In this document: positions 56,025-64,000 of the stretch, in pieces
How the letters are laid out: every line of letters starts with the position of its first letter
Numbering within the stretch: position 1 is the stretch's first letter
DNA from: Mesorhizobium sp.
Lineage (GTDB): Bacteria > Pseudomonadota > Alphaproteobacteria > Rhizobiales > Rhizobiaceae
Assembly (NCBI RefSeq): GCF_004962245.1
Contig: NZ_SUHQ01000023.1
Location: 7,501 to 71,500 of the forward strand
Reading direction: 5' to 3'
Length of the DNA: 64,000 nucleotides
The notes under the pieces: model-generated
Seen by the model: only the letters and a program-made list of their open reading frames with translations
Told to the model about the DNA's origin: nothing
Databases searched by the model: none
Made by a program: the position numbers and the translations under genes

Positions 56025-57335
56025 TCAGTTCTCCAGCGCTTCCTTGATCGCGGCGTTGCCGCGCGTGACCGCATTGTCAAGCGCCTGCTGAGCGGTTTGC
56101 TGGCCGGCCAGCATCTTTTCGAGTTCCTCGTTCTGGATATCGCGCACCTGCGGCAGATTCGGCAGGCGTACGCCCTTCGAGTTGTCGGTCGGCGCCTTGC
56201 CCGTCATCTGCAGGATGGGTGTCTCGCGGCCGGGGTTCTTGTCATAAAAGCCGGATTTCTTGGTCGCCTCATACGCGGCGAGCGTCACCGGCAGGTATCC
56301 CGACTTCTGGTGCAGATATTCTTGCACGTCGGTCTTGGACAGATAGGCGAAGAAGGCCGCGACGCCCTTGTATTGCTCATCCGACTTGTTGCCAAACACC
56401 CACAGGCTGGCACCGCCCGGCGTGGTGTTCTGCGGTGCGCCCTTGGCGTCGGTATCATAGGGAAGCTGGCCGATGCCATAGTTCATGCCGGACTTGACGA
56501 TGTCGCCGAGGCCACCCGACGATTCGGTGAAGATGCCGCATTCGCCGGCAAGGAAGATCTGCTTGGCCTCGGAGGTGCGGCCGCCATATTTGAAGGTACC
56601 GTCCTTGGCGAGGTCTGCGAGCGCCTGGAAGTGGTTGACGAAAATCGGTGCGTTGATCTTGAGTTCGACATCACCGCCAGCCAGACCGTTCTGCTGGGTG
56701 GCCCACGACACATCATTCCATGCCGCGAAATTCTCCAGATGGATCCAGGTCAGCCAGGTAGAGGTATAACCGCAAGAAGCGGCGCCGCTCGCCTTGATCT
56801 TCTTGGCAGCTTCCCACACCTCGTTCCAGGTCTTGGGCGGGTTGTCTACATCGAGCCCTGCCTTCTGGAAGATGTCCTTGTTGTAGTAGAGGATCGGCGA
56901 GGAAGAGTTGTACGGGAAGGACAGCATGGTGCCGTCCGGCTTCGAATAATAACCGACGATGCCGGGCAGGTATTGGCTCTTGTCGAAGGTCATGCCAGCA
57001 CCCGTCATCACATCGGCCACTGGCTTGATCGCACCCTCGGCCGCCATCATCACGCCGGTACCGACGTCGAACACCTGCAGGATATCGGGCGCCTGTCCGG
57101 CACGGAAGGCAGCGATGCCCGCATTCAGCGTCTCCGGATAGGTGCCCTTGAACACCGGAACGAGCTCATAATCGCTCTGGCTGGCGTTGAAATCCTTGGA
57201 GATCTTGTCCACAACCTCGGCGTTGGCGCCGGTCATGGCGTGCCACCAGCTGATCTGCGTGACTGCAAAGGCGGAGGTTGTGGAAAGCAGGGTCAAGGTG
57301 GCGGCAACACCGGCCGCGAAGCCGAAGAACTTCAT
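56025..57335 (-). CDS. ugpB: sn-Glycerol-3-phosphate ABC transporter, binding protein UgpB
   Basis: 436 aa; signal peptide MKFFGFAAGVAATLTLLSTTSAFA, then ISWWHAMTGANAEVVDKISKDFN, GTYPETLNAGIAAFRAGQAPDI, CGYTSTWLTWIHLENFAAW and SLWVFGNKSDEQYKGVAAFFAYLS, all typical of UgpB. It binds glycerol-3-phosphate or glycerophosphodiesters in the periplasm. First gene of ugpBAEC; no ugpQ follows. GGGAG lies 7 nt before the ATG. Confidence 0.96.
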   Translation of the reverse strand: MKFFGFAAGVAATLTLLSTTSAFAVTQISWWHAMTGANAEVVDKISKDFNASQSDYELVPVFKGTYPETLNAGIAAFRAGQAPDILQVFDVGTGVMMAAEGAIKPVADVMTGAGMTFDKSQYLPGIVGYYSKPDGTMLSFPYNSSSPILYYNKDIFQKAGLDVDNPPKTWNEVWEAAKKIKASGAASCGYTSTWLTWIHLENFAAWNDVSWATQQNGLAGGDVELKINAPIFVNHFQALADLAKDGTFKYGGRTSEAKQIFLAGECGIFTESSGGLGDIVKSGMNYGIGQLPYDTDAKGAPQNTTPGGASLWVFGNKSDEQYKGVAAFFAYLSKTDVQEYLHQKSGYLPVTLAAYEATKKSGFYDKNPGRETPILQMTGKAPTDNSKGVRLPNLPQVRDIQNEELEKMLAGQQTAQQALDNAVTRGNAAIKEALEN

Positions 57336-57548
57336 GTTTCATCTCCCGTTTGTCGTTGGCGAAAGGGGCACTCTCGCAAAGGCAATATGTGCCGCTCGTG
57401 ACAATTGGACAACGGTTTTGTTGCAGATCGAAGAACTTGATCTCCACTTAAAGTGGTGCACGCCTCCGAATGGGAGCCGATGGAAAGGAATTGCCAAGCC
57501 GGCTTACCATTCGACAATGGCAACGGAGACCGGCACAATCGCCAGCGC

Positions 57549-58235
57549 TCAGTCCGCCCCGCCGAGCGCCGTCTCGACCAGTCGCTTGGCGTCCGGTCCA
57601 GACCATTCGGCCGGGCCGTTCATATGGGCGATCAGGCAGCCTTCGCCGTCGATCAGCATGGTCACCGGCAGGCCGAGCGCCAGGCCGCGCGTCTTGAGAT
57701 CATTGAACAGCGTCATCGTCGAATCGCGATAGTAGCCGAGCGCTTCGACGCCGGTTTCCTCAAGGAACTTCTTCGGCTTGGTGTCGTCGCCGGCATCGAC
57801 GTTGACCGCGACGACCTCGAACGCGTCGCTGCCCATTTCTTTCTGCAGCGCATCGAGCGCCGGCATTTCGGCGCGGCAGGGCGCGCACCATGTCGCCCAC
57901 AGATTGAGCAGCACAGTCTTGCCGGCATGGTCGGCGATCGTCATCGGCTTGCCGTCAGGGTCGTTGAAGGCAAGGCCTTTCAGCGATTGCGGCGGATCGG
58001 CCGGCAACAGCGCGGCAACCTGGCCGGTGGCGGCCGCCGCGACCGTCTTGGCGCGATCGGCCTTGGCGGCGCAGGCGGCATCGTCCTTGCTGTCGCCAAC
58101 CGCGACTGGCGCGGGTGCGATGTTGCCAGAACCGCTCTCGCTGACATATACCGCGACCGCGCCGGCAAGCACGCCCGCCACCAAGGCGGCGAGGATGAGG
58201 CGCGGGGCCGGGAAAAATCGATTGCCGTCTGCCAT
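57549..58235 (-). CDS. tlpA: TlpA-like thiol:disulfide interchange protein
   Basis: 228 aa from the ATG at 58235 (a GTG at 58259 would add 8 residues). N-terminal membrane anchor ([20 protein letters not shown]), an Ala-rich linker, then a thioredoxin fold with W116-C-A-P-C120 and the cis-Pro region [14 protein letters not shown]. Periplasm-facing reductant used in cytochrome oxidase copper-site assembly and cytochrome c maturation in rhizobia. Divergent from argH, sharing about 35 bp. Confidence 0.92.
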   Translation of the reverse strand: MADGNRFFPAPRLILAALVAGVLAGAVAVYVSESGSGNIAPAPVAVGDSKDDAACAAKADRAKTVAAAATGQVAALLPADPPQSLKGLAFNDPDGKPMTIADHAGKTVLLNLWATWCAPCRAEMPALDALQKEMGSDAFEVVAVNVDAGDDTKPKKFLEETGVEALGYYRDSTMTLFNDLKTRGLALGLPVTMLIDGEGCLIAHMNGPAEWSGPDAKRLVETALGGAD

Positions 58236-58270
58236 TTTCTGAATACTGCTCCGGAGCACGGGTTATAGCG

Positions 58271-59671
58271 ATGAGCGACAAGAAGGCCAGCAACCAGATG
58301 TGGGGCGGACGTTTTGCCTCGGGTCCGGCCGCGATCATGGAAGCGATCAACGCGTCGATCTCGTTCGACCGCAAACTCTACGCGCAGGACATCAGAGGCT
58401 CGATCGCCCACAGCGAGATGCTGGCGCAAACGGGCATTATTTCGACGGCCGATCAAGAAAAAATCGCTCACGGGCTGAACACGATCCTGGCAGAGATCGA
58501 GGCCGGCACGTTCGAATTCTCGACCCGGCTGGAAGACATCCACATGAATGTCGAGGCTCGCCTTGCCGAACTGATCGGTCCGGCCGCCGGCCGCCTGCAC
58601 ACTGCCCGCTCGCGCAACGACCAGGTGGCGGTCGATCTCAGGCTGTGGGTCAAGGACGAGTGCTTTCGCGTCGCCGAGGCGCTGAAGGGCCTGATCACAG
58701 CGTTCCTGGAACGCGCCGAGGAGCATGCGGCAACGGTGATGCCGGGCTTCACTCACATGCAGGCGGCGCAGCCGGTGACCTTCGGCCACCACTGCATGGC
58801 CTATGTCGAGATGTTTTCGCGCGACCTGTCGCGCGTTCGCGACGCCATCGAGCGGATGGACGAAAGCCCGCTCGGTGCTGCCGCCCTTGCCGGCACCAGC
58901 TTCCCGATCGACCGGCACCAGACGGCCAAGGCACTCGGCTTCCGCGAGCCGATGCGCAACTCCCTGGACAGCGTTTCGGACCGCGATTTCGCGCTGGAGT
59001 TTTTAGGCCTGGCGGCGATCTGCGCGACGCATCTGTCGCGGCTGGCCGAAGAGATCATCATCTGGTCGACGCCGCAATTCGGCTTCGTCAGGCTGTCGGA
59101 CTCATTCTCCACCGGCTCCTCGATCATGCCGCAGAAGAAGAACCCCGACGCGGCTGAACTGGTACGCGGCAAGACCGGCCGCGTCACCGGCCATCTGGTC
59201 GGCCTGCTGACGGTGATGAAGGGTATGCCGCTGACCTACGGCAAGGACATGCAGGAGGACAAGGAGTCCGTGTTCGACGCCGCCGAGACGCTCGACCTGA
59301 TGCTGGCGGCGATGACCGGCATGGTGCGCGACATGACGGTGAACGCCGCCGCCATGAAGAAGGCCTCCGGCGCCGGCTATTCGACCGCGACCGACCTTGC
59401 CGACTGGCTGGTGCGCGCGCTCGGCCTGCCTTTCCGCGAGGCGCACCATGTCACCGGCCGCGCGGTGGCGCTGGCCGAAGAGAAGAAGATCGGGCTGGAC
59501 AGGCTGCCGCTGGAAGGTTTGCAGTCCATTCACCCCGGCATCACGGCGGACGTGTTTTCCGTGCTTGCCGTACAGAATTCGGTGAAGAGCCGCACGAGCT
59601 TCGGCGGCACAGCGCCGTCGGAAGTGAGGAAGCAGATCCGGTACTGGAAAAAGCACATCGCCAAGGCGTGA
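58271..59671 (+). CDS. argH: Argininosuccinate lyase
   Basis: 466 aa; fumarase/ASL signature [11 protein letters not shown] at 282-292, THMQAAQP with the catalytic His162 region, and [10 protein letters not shown]. Last step of arginine synthesis: argininosuccinate to arginine and fumarate. Its end overlaps the start region of the small lipoprotein gene by frame shadow only; lptM follows after 59 bp. Confidence 0.97.
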   Translation: MSDKKASNQMWGGRFASGPAAIMEAINASISFDRKLYAQDIRGSIAHSEMLAQTGIISTADQEKIAHGLNTILAEIEAGTFEFSTRLEDIHMNVEARLAELIGPAAGRLHTARSRNDQVAVDLRLWVKDECFRVAEALKGLITAFLERAEEHAATVMPGFTHMQAAQPVTFGHHCMAYVEMFSRDLSRVRDAIERMDESPLGAAALAGTSFPIDRHQTAKALGFREPMRNSLDSVSDRDFALEFLGLAAICATHLSRLAEEIIIWSTPQFGFVRLSDSFSTGSSIMPQKKNPDAAELVRGKTGRVTGHLVGLLTVMKGMPLTYGKDMQEDKESVFDAAETLDLMLAAMTGMVRDMTVNAAAMKKASGAGYSTATDLADWLVRALGLPFREAHHVTGRAVALAEEKKIGLDRLPLEGLQSIHPGITADVFSVLAVQNSVKSRTSFGGTAPSEVRKQIRYWKKHIAKA

Positions 59672-59730
59672 TGCCAGGGTGCAATGCCAGCAAAACTCGG
59701 CTAGAAGCGGCAGGCAAAAGTTTCGGACGG

Positions 59731-59946
59731 ATGGCACGGATGACCGGAAGCAGGATTTTGGTGACACTGACGCTGCTGGCGGCGATGGCGGCCGTTACAG
59801 CCTGCGGCAGGAAGTCCGGGCTCGACACGCCCTATGAGGCGGCCGTGCAGGCACGCAAGGACGCCGCGAAGGCCAAGCAGCCCGTGCCGCCGGAGCCGGA
59901 AAAACCGGTCGAGGACAAGAAGTTCGTTCTCGATCCGCTGATCTAG
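59731..59946 (+). CDS. LptM (YifL)-like small lipoprotein
   Basis: 71 aa from the ATG at 59731 (or 68 aa from 59740). Lipoprotein signal MTGSRILVTLTLLAAMAAVTAC with lipobox VTAC, then GRKSGLDTPYEAAVQ, the conserved G-x-K-G-x-L-x-x-P-like motif of LptM, and a Pro/Lys-rich tail. LptM helps LptD fold and form its disulfides in the outer-membrane LPS translocon. The argH-lptM-lysA order is widely kept in proteobacteria. Confidence 0.82.
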   Translation: MARMTGSRILVTLTLLAAMAAVTACGRKSGLDTPYEAAVQARKDAAKAKQPVPPEPEKPVEDKKFVLDPLI

Positions 59947-59998
59947 AGCCGATGAGATCACCCGATCTCATCGTGCTCCAACTTCCGGAACCACTCTT

Positions 59999-61267
59999 GT
60001 GAACCATTTCGATTACCGCGACGGCGTACTGCATGCCGAGGACGTGGCGATATCAGATATCGCCACAAGCGTCGGCACGCCGTTCTATTGTTATTCGACG
60101 GCGACGCTGACCAGGCATTTCCGCGTGTTTGCGCAGGCCTTTGCCGGGCTCGACGCGCTGGTCTGCTACGCCATGAAGGCGAATTCCAACCAGGCGGTGC
60201 TAAAGATCCTGGCCAAGCTCGGTGCCGGCGCTGACGTGGTCTCCGAAGGCGAATTGCGCCGCGCGCTGGCCGCCGGCATTCCGGCCAACAAAATCCTGTT
60301 TTCGGGCGTCGGCAAGACCGCGCGCGAAATGGATTTTGCGCTCTCGGCCGGCATTCTCTGTTTCAATGTCGAATCCGAGCCGGAACTGGAAATGCTGTCG
60401 GCCCGAGCCGTGGCACTGGGCAAGATGGCATCGATCTCGCTGCGCATCAACCCGGATGTGGATGCCAGGACCCACAAGAAAATCTCCACCGGCAAGGCCG
60501 AGAACAAGTTCGGCATTCCCTGGCAGAAGGCGCGCCAGGTCTATGCCCGCGCAGCACAACTGCCCGGCATCAAGGTCACCGGCATCGACACCCATATCGG
60601 CAGCCAGATCACCGAGTTGCAGCCCTTCGACGACGCCTTCGCGCTGCTGGCGGAGCTGGTCGGCGCGCTGCGTGCCGACGGGCACGCCATCGAGCATGTC
60701 GATCTTGGCGGCGGCCTCGGCATTCCCTACCGCGTCGACAACAGCCCGCCTCCCCTGCCGGACGCTTATGCCCAGATCGTCAGGAAGCACGTCACCAAGC
60801 TTGGATTGAAGGTGATGTTCGAGCCGGGCCGGCTGATCGTCGGCAATGCCGGCATCCTCGTCTCGCAAGTGATCTTCGTGAAGGAGGGCGATGCCAGGAA
60901 TTTCCTGGTCGTCGACGCCGCGATGAACGATCTGATCCGGCCGACGCTCTACGACGCCTTCCATGACATCAAGCCGGTGGTGCAGCAGCCGGCCGCGGCG
61001 CCGCGCATGACGGTCGACGTCGTCGGTCCGGTCTGCGAGACCGGCGACTATCTCGGCCTCGACCGCGACCTGCCGCGGCTGAAGGCCGGCGACCTGATCG
61101 CTGTCGCCACCGCCGGCGCCTATGGCGCGGTGCAGGCCGGTACCTACAACACCAGGCCGCTGGTGCCCGAAGTGCTGGTCGACGGCGACCGTTTCCATGT
61201 CGTGCGCCCGCGCCAGACCTATGACGAGCTGATCGGACTGGATTCGCTGCCCGACTGGCTGGAATAG
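59999..61267 (+). CDS. lysA: Diaminopimelate decarboxylase
   Basis: GTG start at 59999; 422 aa. Fold-III PLP enzyme with the PLP lysine Lys60 (CYAMKANSN), HIGSQ, the GGGLGIPY glycine loop, EPGRLIVGNAG and the active-site cysteine in GPVCETGDYL. It turns meso-diaminopimelate into lysine, last step of the pathway begun by lysC at 13.5 kb. Confidence 0.97.
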   Translation: MNHFDYRDGVLHAEDVAISDIATSVGTPFYCYSTATLTRHFRVFAQAFAGLDALVCYAMKANSNQAVLKILAKLGAGADVVSEGELRRALAAGIPANKILFSGVGKTAREMDFALSAGILCFNVESEPELEMLSARAVALGKMASISLRINPDVDARTHKKISTGKAENKFGIPWQKARQVYARAAQLPGIKVTGIDTHIGSQITELQPFDDAFALLAELVGALRADGHAIEHVDLGGGLGIPYRVDNSPPPLPDAYAQIVRKHVTKLGLKVMFEPGRLIVGNAGILVSQVIFVKEGDARNFLVVDAAMNDLIRPTLYDAFHDIKPVVQQPAAAPRMTVDVVGPVCETGDYLGLDRDLPRLKAGDLIAVATAGAYGAVQAGTYNTRPLVPEVLVDGDRFHVVRPRQTYDELIGLDSLPDWLE

Positions 61268-61336
61268 ACCATGATCCCGAACCAAAGGTCCGCGTCAGCG
61301 AAAAGTGGGAACCGGTTTTCGGAAAAGATCATAGTC
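61268..61336. repeat. RIME-like intergenic repeat, family A, full copy
   Basis: ACCATGATCCCGAACCAAAG, GTCCGCGTCAGCGAAAAGTG, GGAACCGGTTTTCGGAAAAG, ATCATAGTC. Differs from 37280-37353 at only a few bases. It follows the lysA stop directly. Confidence 0.85.
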
Positions 61337-61361
61337 AAACAAGAATAGAGCGCCTGCAGCG

Positions 61362-61664
61362 CTACAGCCGGTGCTGAACAAGCGCTCTGGTCTCGGCAAT
61401 CCTGTCCTCGTCGCGGCGATAGAACGTCCACTGCTTGATGCGCTTGCTGCGCAAAAGGCCCGCCTGGGTGAGCACCCGCATATGCTCGCTGAGCGTTGCC
61501 TGGGTGATCCCGAGCTTTTCCGCGATCAACAGCGCGCAGACGCCGTCCTCGACCAGATCGCCATCCACCTGCGGCGGAAAATGCGCGCGCGGGTCCCTCA
61601 GCCAATCGAGGATTTGCAGCCTGCGCTCGTTGGCGATCGCCTTGAAGACATTGACCTCTTGCAT
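61362..61664 (-). CDS. ArsR family winged-helix regulator
   Basis: 100 aa. MQEVNVFKAIANERRLQILDWLRDP then CALLIAEKLGITQATLSEHMRVLTQAGLLRSKRIKQWTFYRRDE: an HTH_20/ArsR domain with recognition helix TQATLSEHMRVL. No CxC metal site is visible, so it probably senses something other than arsenic or zinc. Divergent from the dehydratase gene with a palindrome in between. Confidence 0.92.
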   Translation of the reverse strand: MQEVNVFKAIANERRLQILDWLRDPRAHFPPQVDGDLVEDGVCALLIAEKLGITQATLSEHMRVLTQAGLLRSKRIKQWTFYRRDEDRIAETRALVQHRL

Positions 61665-61680
61665 TTAGCCATTTTGCTAA
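61665..61680. promoter_or_regulatory. Candidate ArsR operator TTAGC-N6-GCTAA
   Basis: Perfect 5-bp half-sites separated by 6 bp, directly before the arsR start and in the gap to the divergent dehydratase; a further TTACTAAG follows. Likely site for the ArsR dimer to control both genes. Confidence 0.55.
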
Positions 61681-61714
61681 GTTACTAAGTGATGTCAACC
61701 CTTGGGAGCAGGAC

Positions 61715-62677
61715 ATGCTGAACGGCAATATGATCACACGCGAACGCATCATGATCACACGCGAACGCATCGCTTCGATGGAACCGCGCATCCGGCCATT
61801 CGTGCGCCACACTCCGGTGCTGCGTGTCGACATGGCCGATTTCGGCCGCCCGCCTCTTAGCGTTGACCTGAAGCTCGAATGCCTGCAGCATTCCGGCTCG
61901 TTCAAAGCGCGCGGCGCTTTCACCAATCTTCTCGAACGGCCGGTTCCCAAGGCTGGCGTCGTCGCGGCATCGGGCGGCAATCATGGTGCTGCAGTCGCCT
62001 ATGCCGCCATGCGGCTTGGTCACAAGGCAACCATCTTCGTTCCCGAAGTGAGCCCGCCGGCCAAGCTGGAACGCATCCGCGGCTACGGCGCCGAACTGGT
62101 CGTTGGCGGCGCGCGCTATGCCGAGGCGCTGGCTGCCAGCGAAGACTTTGCCGAAAAGTCCGGCGCGCTGCAGATCCACGCCTTCAACCAGGAGGAGACG
62201 CTGGTCGGGCAAGGCACGCTTGGCCTCGAGATCGAGGCCGATCTGCCTGAGCTCGACACGCTGCTGGTCGCCGTTGGTGGCGGCGGCCTGATCGGCGGCA
62301 TCGCCGCCTGGTTTGCCGGCCGCATCAGGATCATCGCCGTCGAGCCCGAGGGCGCACCGACGCTTTATCGCGCCTTTGAGGCTGGCCGGCCCGTCGATGC
62401 GCCGGCCGAAGGCATCGCCGCCGATTCGCTGGCGCCAAAGCGCGTCGGCGAAATGATGTTTCCAATCGCCGAGGCCTTCGTCGAGCGTTCCATACTGGTC
62501 AGCGACGACGAGATCATCGCCGCACAGGCGGCGCTTTGGGACCGGGTGCGAATCATCTCCGAGCCGGGCGGCGCCGCGGCCTTCGCGGCAATCCTGTCCG
62601 GCCGCTACGCGCCGGCTGCGGGCGAGCGTGTCGCCGTGCTGGTCTGCGGTGCAAACGCCAATCCGGCTAAATTCTGA
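61715..62677 (+). CDS. PLP-dependent threonine/serine dehydratase
   Basis: 320 aa from the ATG at 61715, with GGAG 6-7 nt upstream. Fold-II PLP enzyme: SGSFKARGA with the PLP lysine Lys64, ASGGNHGAAVAYAA, and the phosphate-binding loop VGGGGLIGG. Catalytic domain only (no ACT regulatory domain), as in TdcB-like dehydratases and serine racemases; it may also act on other hydroxyamino acids. The first codons contain an exact duplication (MITRERI twice). Probably repressed by the divergent ArsR protein. Confidence 0.9.
   Translation: MLNGNMITRERIMITRERIASMEPRIRPFVRHTPVLRVDMADFGRPPLSVDLKLECLQHSGSFKARGAFTNLLERPVPKAGVVAASGGNHGAAVAYAAMRLGHKATIFVPEVSPPAKLERIRGYGAELVVGGARYAEALAASEDFAEKSGALQIHAFNQEETLVGQGTLGLEIEADLPELDTLLVAVGGGGLIGGIAAWFAGRIRIIAVEPEGAPTLYRAFEAGRPVDAPAEGIAADSLAPKRVGEMMFPIAEAFVERSILVSDDEIIAAQAALWDRVRIISEPGGAAAFAAILSGRYAPAAGERVAVLVCGANANPAKF
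61730..61771. repeat. Perfect 21-bp in-frame tandem repeat
   Basis: 61730-61750 and 61751-61771 are identical (ATGATCACACGCGAACGCATC), so the peptide MITRERI occurs twice and the gene has two further in-frame ATG codons. Confidence 0.98.
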
Positions 62678-62791
62678 CGATAACGAGGGCAGTCCTGTTC
62701 ACGTTTTCGGGAACCGCCTCGCCTTCGCCGTGTTTGCTGGTATGTTTCGAGTCGTGAGGTTCGGGCTATCCCGCCCGAGCAGGAAGGGCCG

Positions 62792-64000
62792 ATGACGGAA
62801 CGACCCACCTTCACCAGCGATCGCAGCCTGGCCGGGCGCCTTGCCCTGAGCCGGTTGGCAACGCGGGTCTCGATGACGGTCGAGCGTGGCTGGCCGTTGC
62901 TGCTTCCGCTGGTCATTGTTGCCAGCCTGTTCCTCAGCGTCTCGTGGCTTGGCCTCTTCCTTCTGCTGCCCGATACGGCGCGCATCGGCCTCCTGGCAGT
63001 GTTCGGCATCGCAGCCCTTGCCGCGCTCTATCCCCTGAGCTTCTTCCGGGTGCCGTCCAGCGCCGAGATCGACCGGCGCATCGAGGCGGCCAACCAATTG
63101 CTGCACAGCCCGGTGCTGGTGCAGACCGACCGGCCGAGCGGCCGGGAAAGCATTTTTTCGCAAGCGCTGTGGCGCGAGCACCAGAAACGCATGGCCGAAA
63201 AACTCGGCAACCTCGGTGGCGACCTGCCGCGCACGCGGGTTCCAGAGCGCGATCCGTGGGGGCTGCGCGCGGTGGCGGCGCTTCTGTTGGTCACCGCCTT
63301 TGCCTTCTCCTTCGGACCGTCGGGCGGCCGCATCGCAGACGGGTTCAGTGCCCACGCGGCGCGTGACGCCGTGCCGCCGCGCATCGACGCCTGGGTGACG
63401 CCGCCGGCTTACACCGGCAGGCCGCCGGTCTTCCTCACCGCCCCAGCCGTCGCCAACCCGGTCGCCGCCAGCCCGGCCCTCGCCAACAATGGCAATCAGG
63501 CGGCGTCCGCCTTCACCGTTCCGGAAGGCAGCGATGTCTCGCTGCGCGTCACCGGCGGTTCGGGCGAGGAAACGCTGAGCTACGCCGACGCCGGCGGCAA
63601 CGCCCGCACCATCGAGCCGACCGGGCAACAGGCCGACACGACCAAGGCGGCGGCAACCCCGGCGACGCCCTCCACAGTACGCCAGTTCACCGGAAAGCTG
63701 ACGGCCAACGGCACGCTGACGCTGAAATCGGGCGATGACGAACTCGGTCAATGGGCTTTCGCGGTGATCCCGGACAAGCCGCCGCAGATCCGCTTCGTCG
63801 GCGAGCCGAAACGCGCTGCCAACGGCACATTCGAACTCAACTATCAGATCGAAGACGACTATGGCGCGGCCACCGCCAAGGCGGATTTCGCGTTGGCCGA
63901 CCCACCGGCGCCGAATGCGCATCCGCTCTATGGCCCGCCCGAAATGCCGCTGTCGCTGCCGCGCCGCGGCGCCAAGGGGAATGCAGCCAAGACCACGAAG
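62792..64000 (+). CDS. DUF4175 (TIGR02302 family) membrane protein, 3' partial
   Basis: Reads from the ATG at 62792 (AGGAAGGG 3 nt before) to the last base of the window without a stop, 403 residues. It begins MTERPTFTSDRSLAGRLAL; two or three helices (PLLLPLVIVASLFLSVSWLGLFLLL, IGLLAVFGIAALAALYPLSF) precede a polar part with RVPSSAEIDRRIEAANQLLHSPV, a further helix, then DAWVTPPAYTGRPPVFL and the start of the extracytoplasmic DUF4175 region. The complete protein in rhizobia has over 800 residues and an unknown role. Its position after lysA matches the usual Rhizobiales order. Confidence 0.88.
   Translation, partial: MTERPTFTSDRSLAGRLALSRLATRVSMTVERGWPLLLPLVIVASLFLSVSWLGLFLLLPDTARIGLLAVFGIAALAALYPLSFFRVPSSAEIDRRIEAANQLLHSPVLVQTDRPSGRESIFSQALWREHQKRMAEKLGNLGGDLPRTRVPERDPWGLRAVAALLLVTAFAFSFGPSGGRIADGFSAHAARDAVPPRIDAWVTPPAYTGRPPVFLTAPAVANPVAASPALANNGNQAASAFTVPEGSDVSLRVTGGSGEETLSYADAGGNARTIEPTGQQADTTKAAATPATPSTVRQFTGKLTANGTLTLKSGDDELGQWAFAVIPDKPPQIRFVGEPKRAANGTFELNYQIEDDYGAATAKADFALADPPAPNAHPLYGPPEMPLSLPRRGAKGNAAKTTK

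Noticed and set aside
57336-57548. Pho box upstream of ugpB (TTGTCC..TTGTCA)
   Set aside because: The two halves are 8 bp apart instead of 11 and match poorly; phosphate control is likely from family knowledge but is not shown here.

Overview
The window looks like ordinary chromosome of a Mesorhizobium-type alphaproteobacterium (Rhizobiales/Phyllobacteriaceae). The clues are high GC with strong third-position bias, rhizobial-type neighbours (prmC-prfA-ptsP-lysC/ubiG, a parvulin gene divergent from secA, tlpA/argH-lptM-lysA-DUF4175), DUF4167 and DUF1178 proteins, an NrsF/ECF sigma pair, and several families of short palindromic intergenic repeats of the rhizobial RIME kind. Genus assignment is inference from protein and repeat recognition; no database search was run.

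Layout. 1-4.9 kb: 3' part of an M23 peptidase, a DHA2 drug-efflux MFS, an L,D-transpeptidase and a YjbR protein. 5-15.6 kb, all on the minus strand: clpB (candidate RpoH promoter), DUF4167, prmC-prfA, ptsP (nitrogen PTS EI), lysC and a glycolipid-binding-fold protein. 15.8-20.6 kb: ubiG, then two regulator/target loci. The first is a flavin reductase plus LLM monooxygenase (the latter frameshifted) divergent from a winged-helix regulator across a perfect 25-bp palindrome. The second is an EamA exporter divergent from a MarR regulator. 20.66-21.09 kb: a 436-bp inverted-repeat element with perfect 66-bp inner arms. 21.1-28.9 kb: DUF1178-nitrilase-grx-comF, an NDUFAF5-like methyltransferase, a lone Flp pilin, mutT-GNAT-argJ, a small-gene remnant cut by a repeat, and a parvulin. 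29-34.8 kb: secA, then a polysaccharide flippase translationally coupled to a FemAB/CelD-like acyltransferase. 34.8-36.4 kb: a small stretch that looks less GC-rich, with a Crp/Fnr regulator, a 93-aa orphan and tRNA-Leu(CAA).

36.7-49 kb: yqaA-dsbB, an HNH nuclease, a 3-methyladenine glycosylase, gluQ, an EamA transporter, yihY, an SDR-HIG1-cobalamin adenosyltransferase-rhomboid run, etfBA-hbd, and nrsF-ECF sigma. 49.2-57.3 kb: two ABC systems, a ferric-iron importer (SBP, fused permease, ATPase) and a complete ugpBAEC glycerol-3-phosphate importer. 57.5-64 kb: tlpA divergent from argH-lptM-lysA, an ArsR regulator divergent from a PLP-dependent threonine/serine dehydratase, and the 5' part of a DUF4175 (TIGR02302) membrane protein that runs off the window.

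Most genes are housekeeping. No phage, transposase, CRISPR array or toxin-antitoxin module was recognised, and no clearly new multi-gene system stands out. The points most worth following are the monooxygenase/regulator/operator locus, the inverted-repeat element, the flippase-acyltransferase pair behind secA, the repeat-truncated small gene next to argJ, the likely CTG start of ugpA, and a perfect 21-bp in-frame duplication at the start of the dehydratase.
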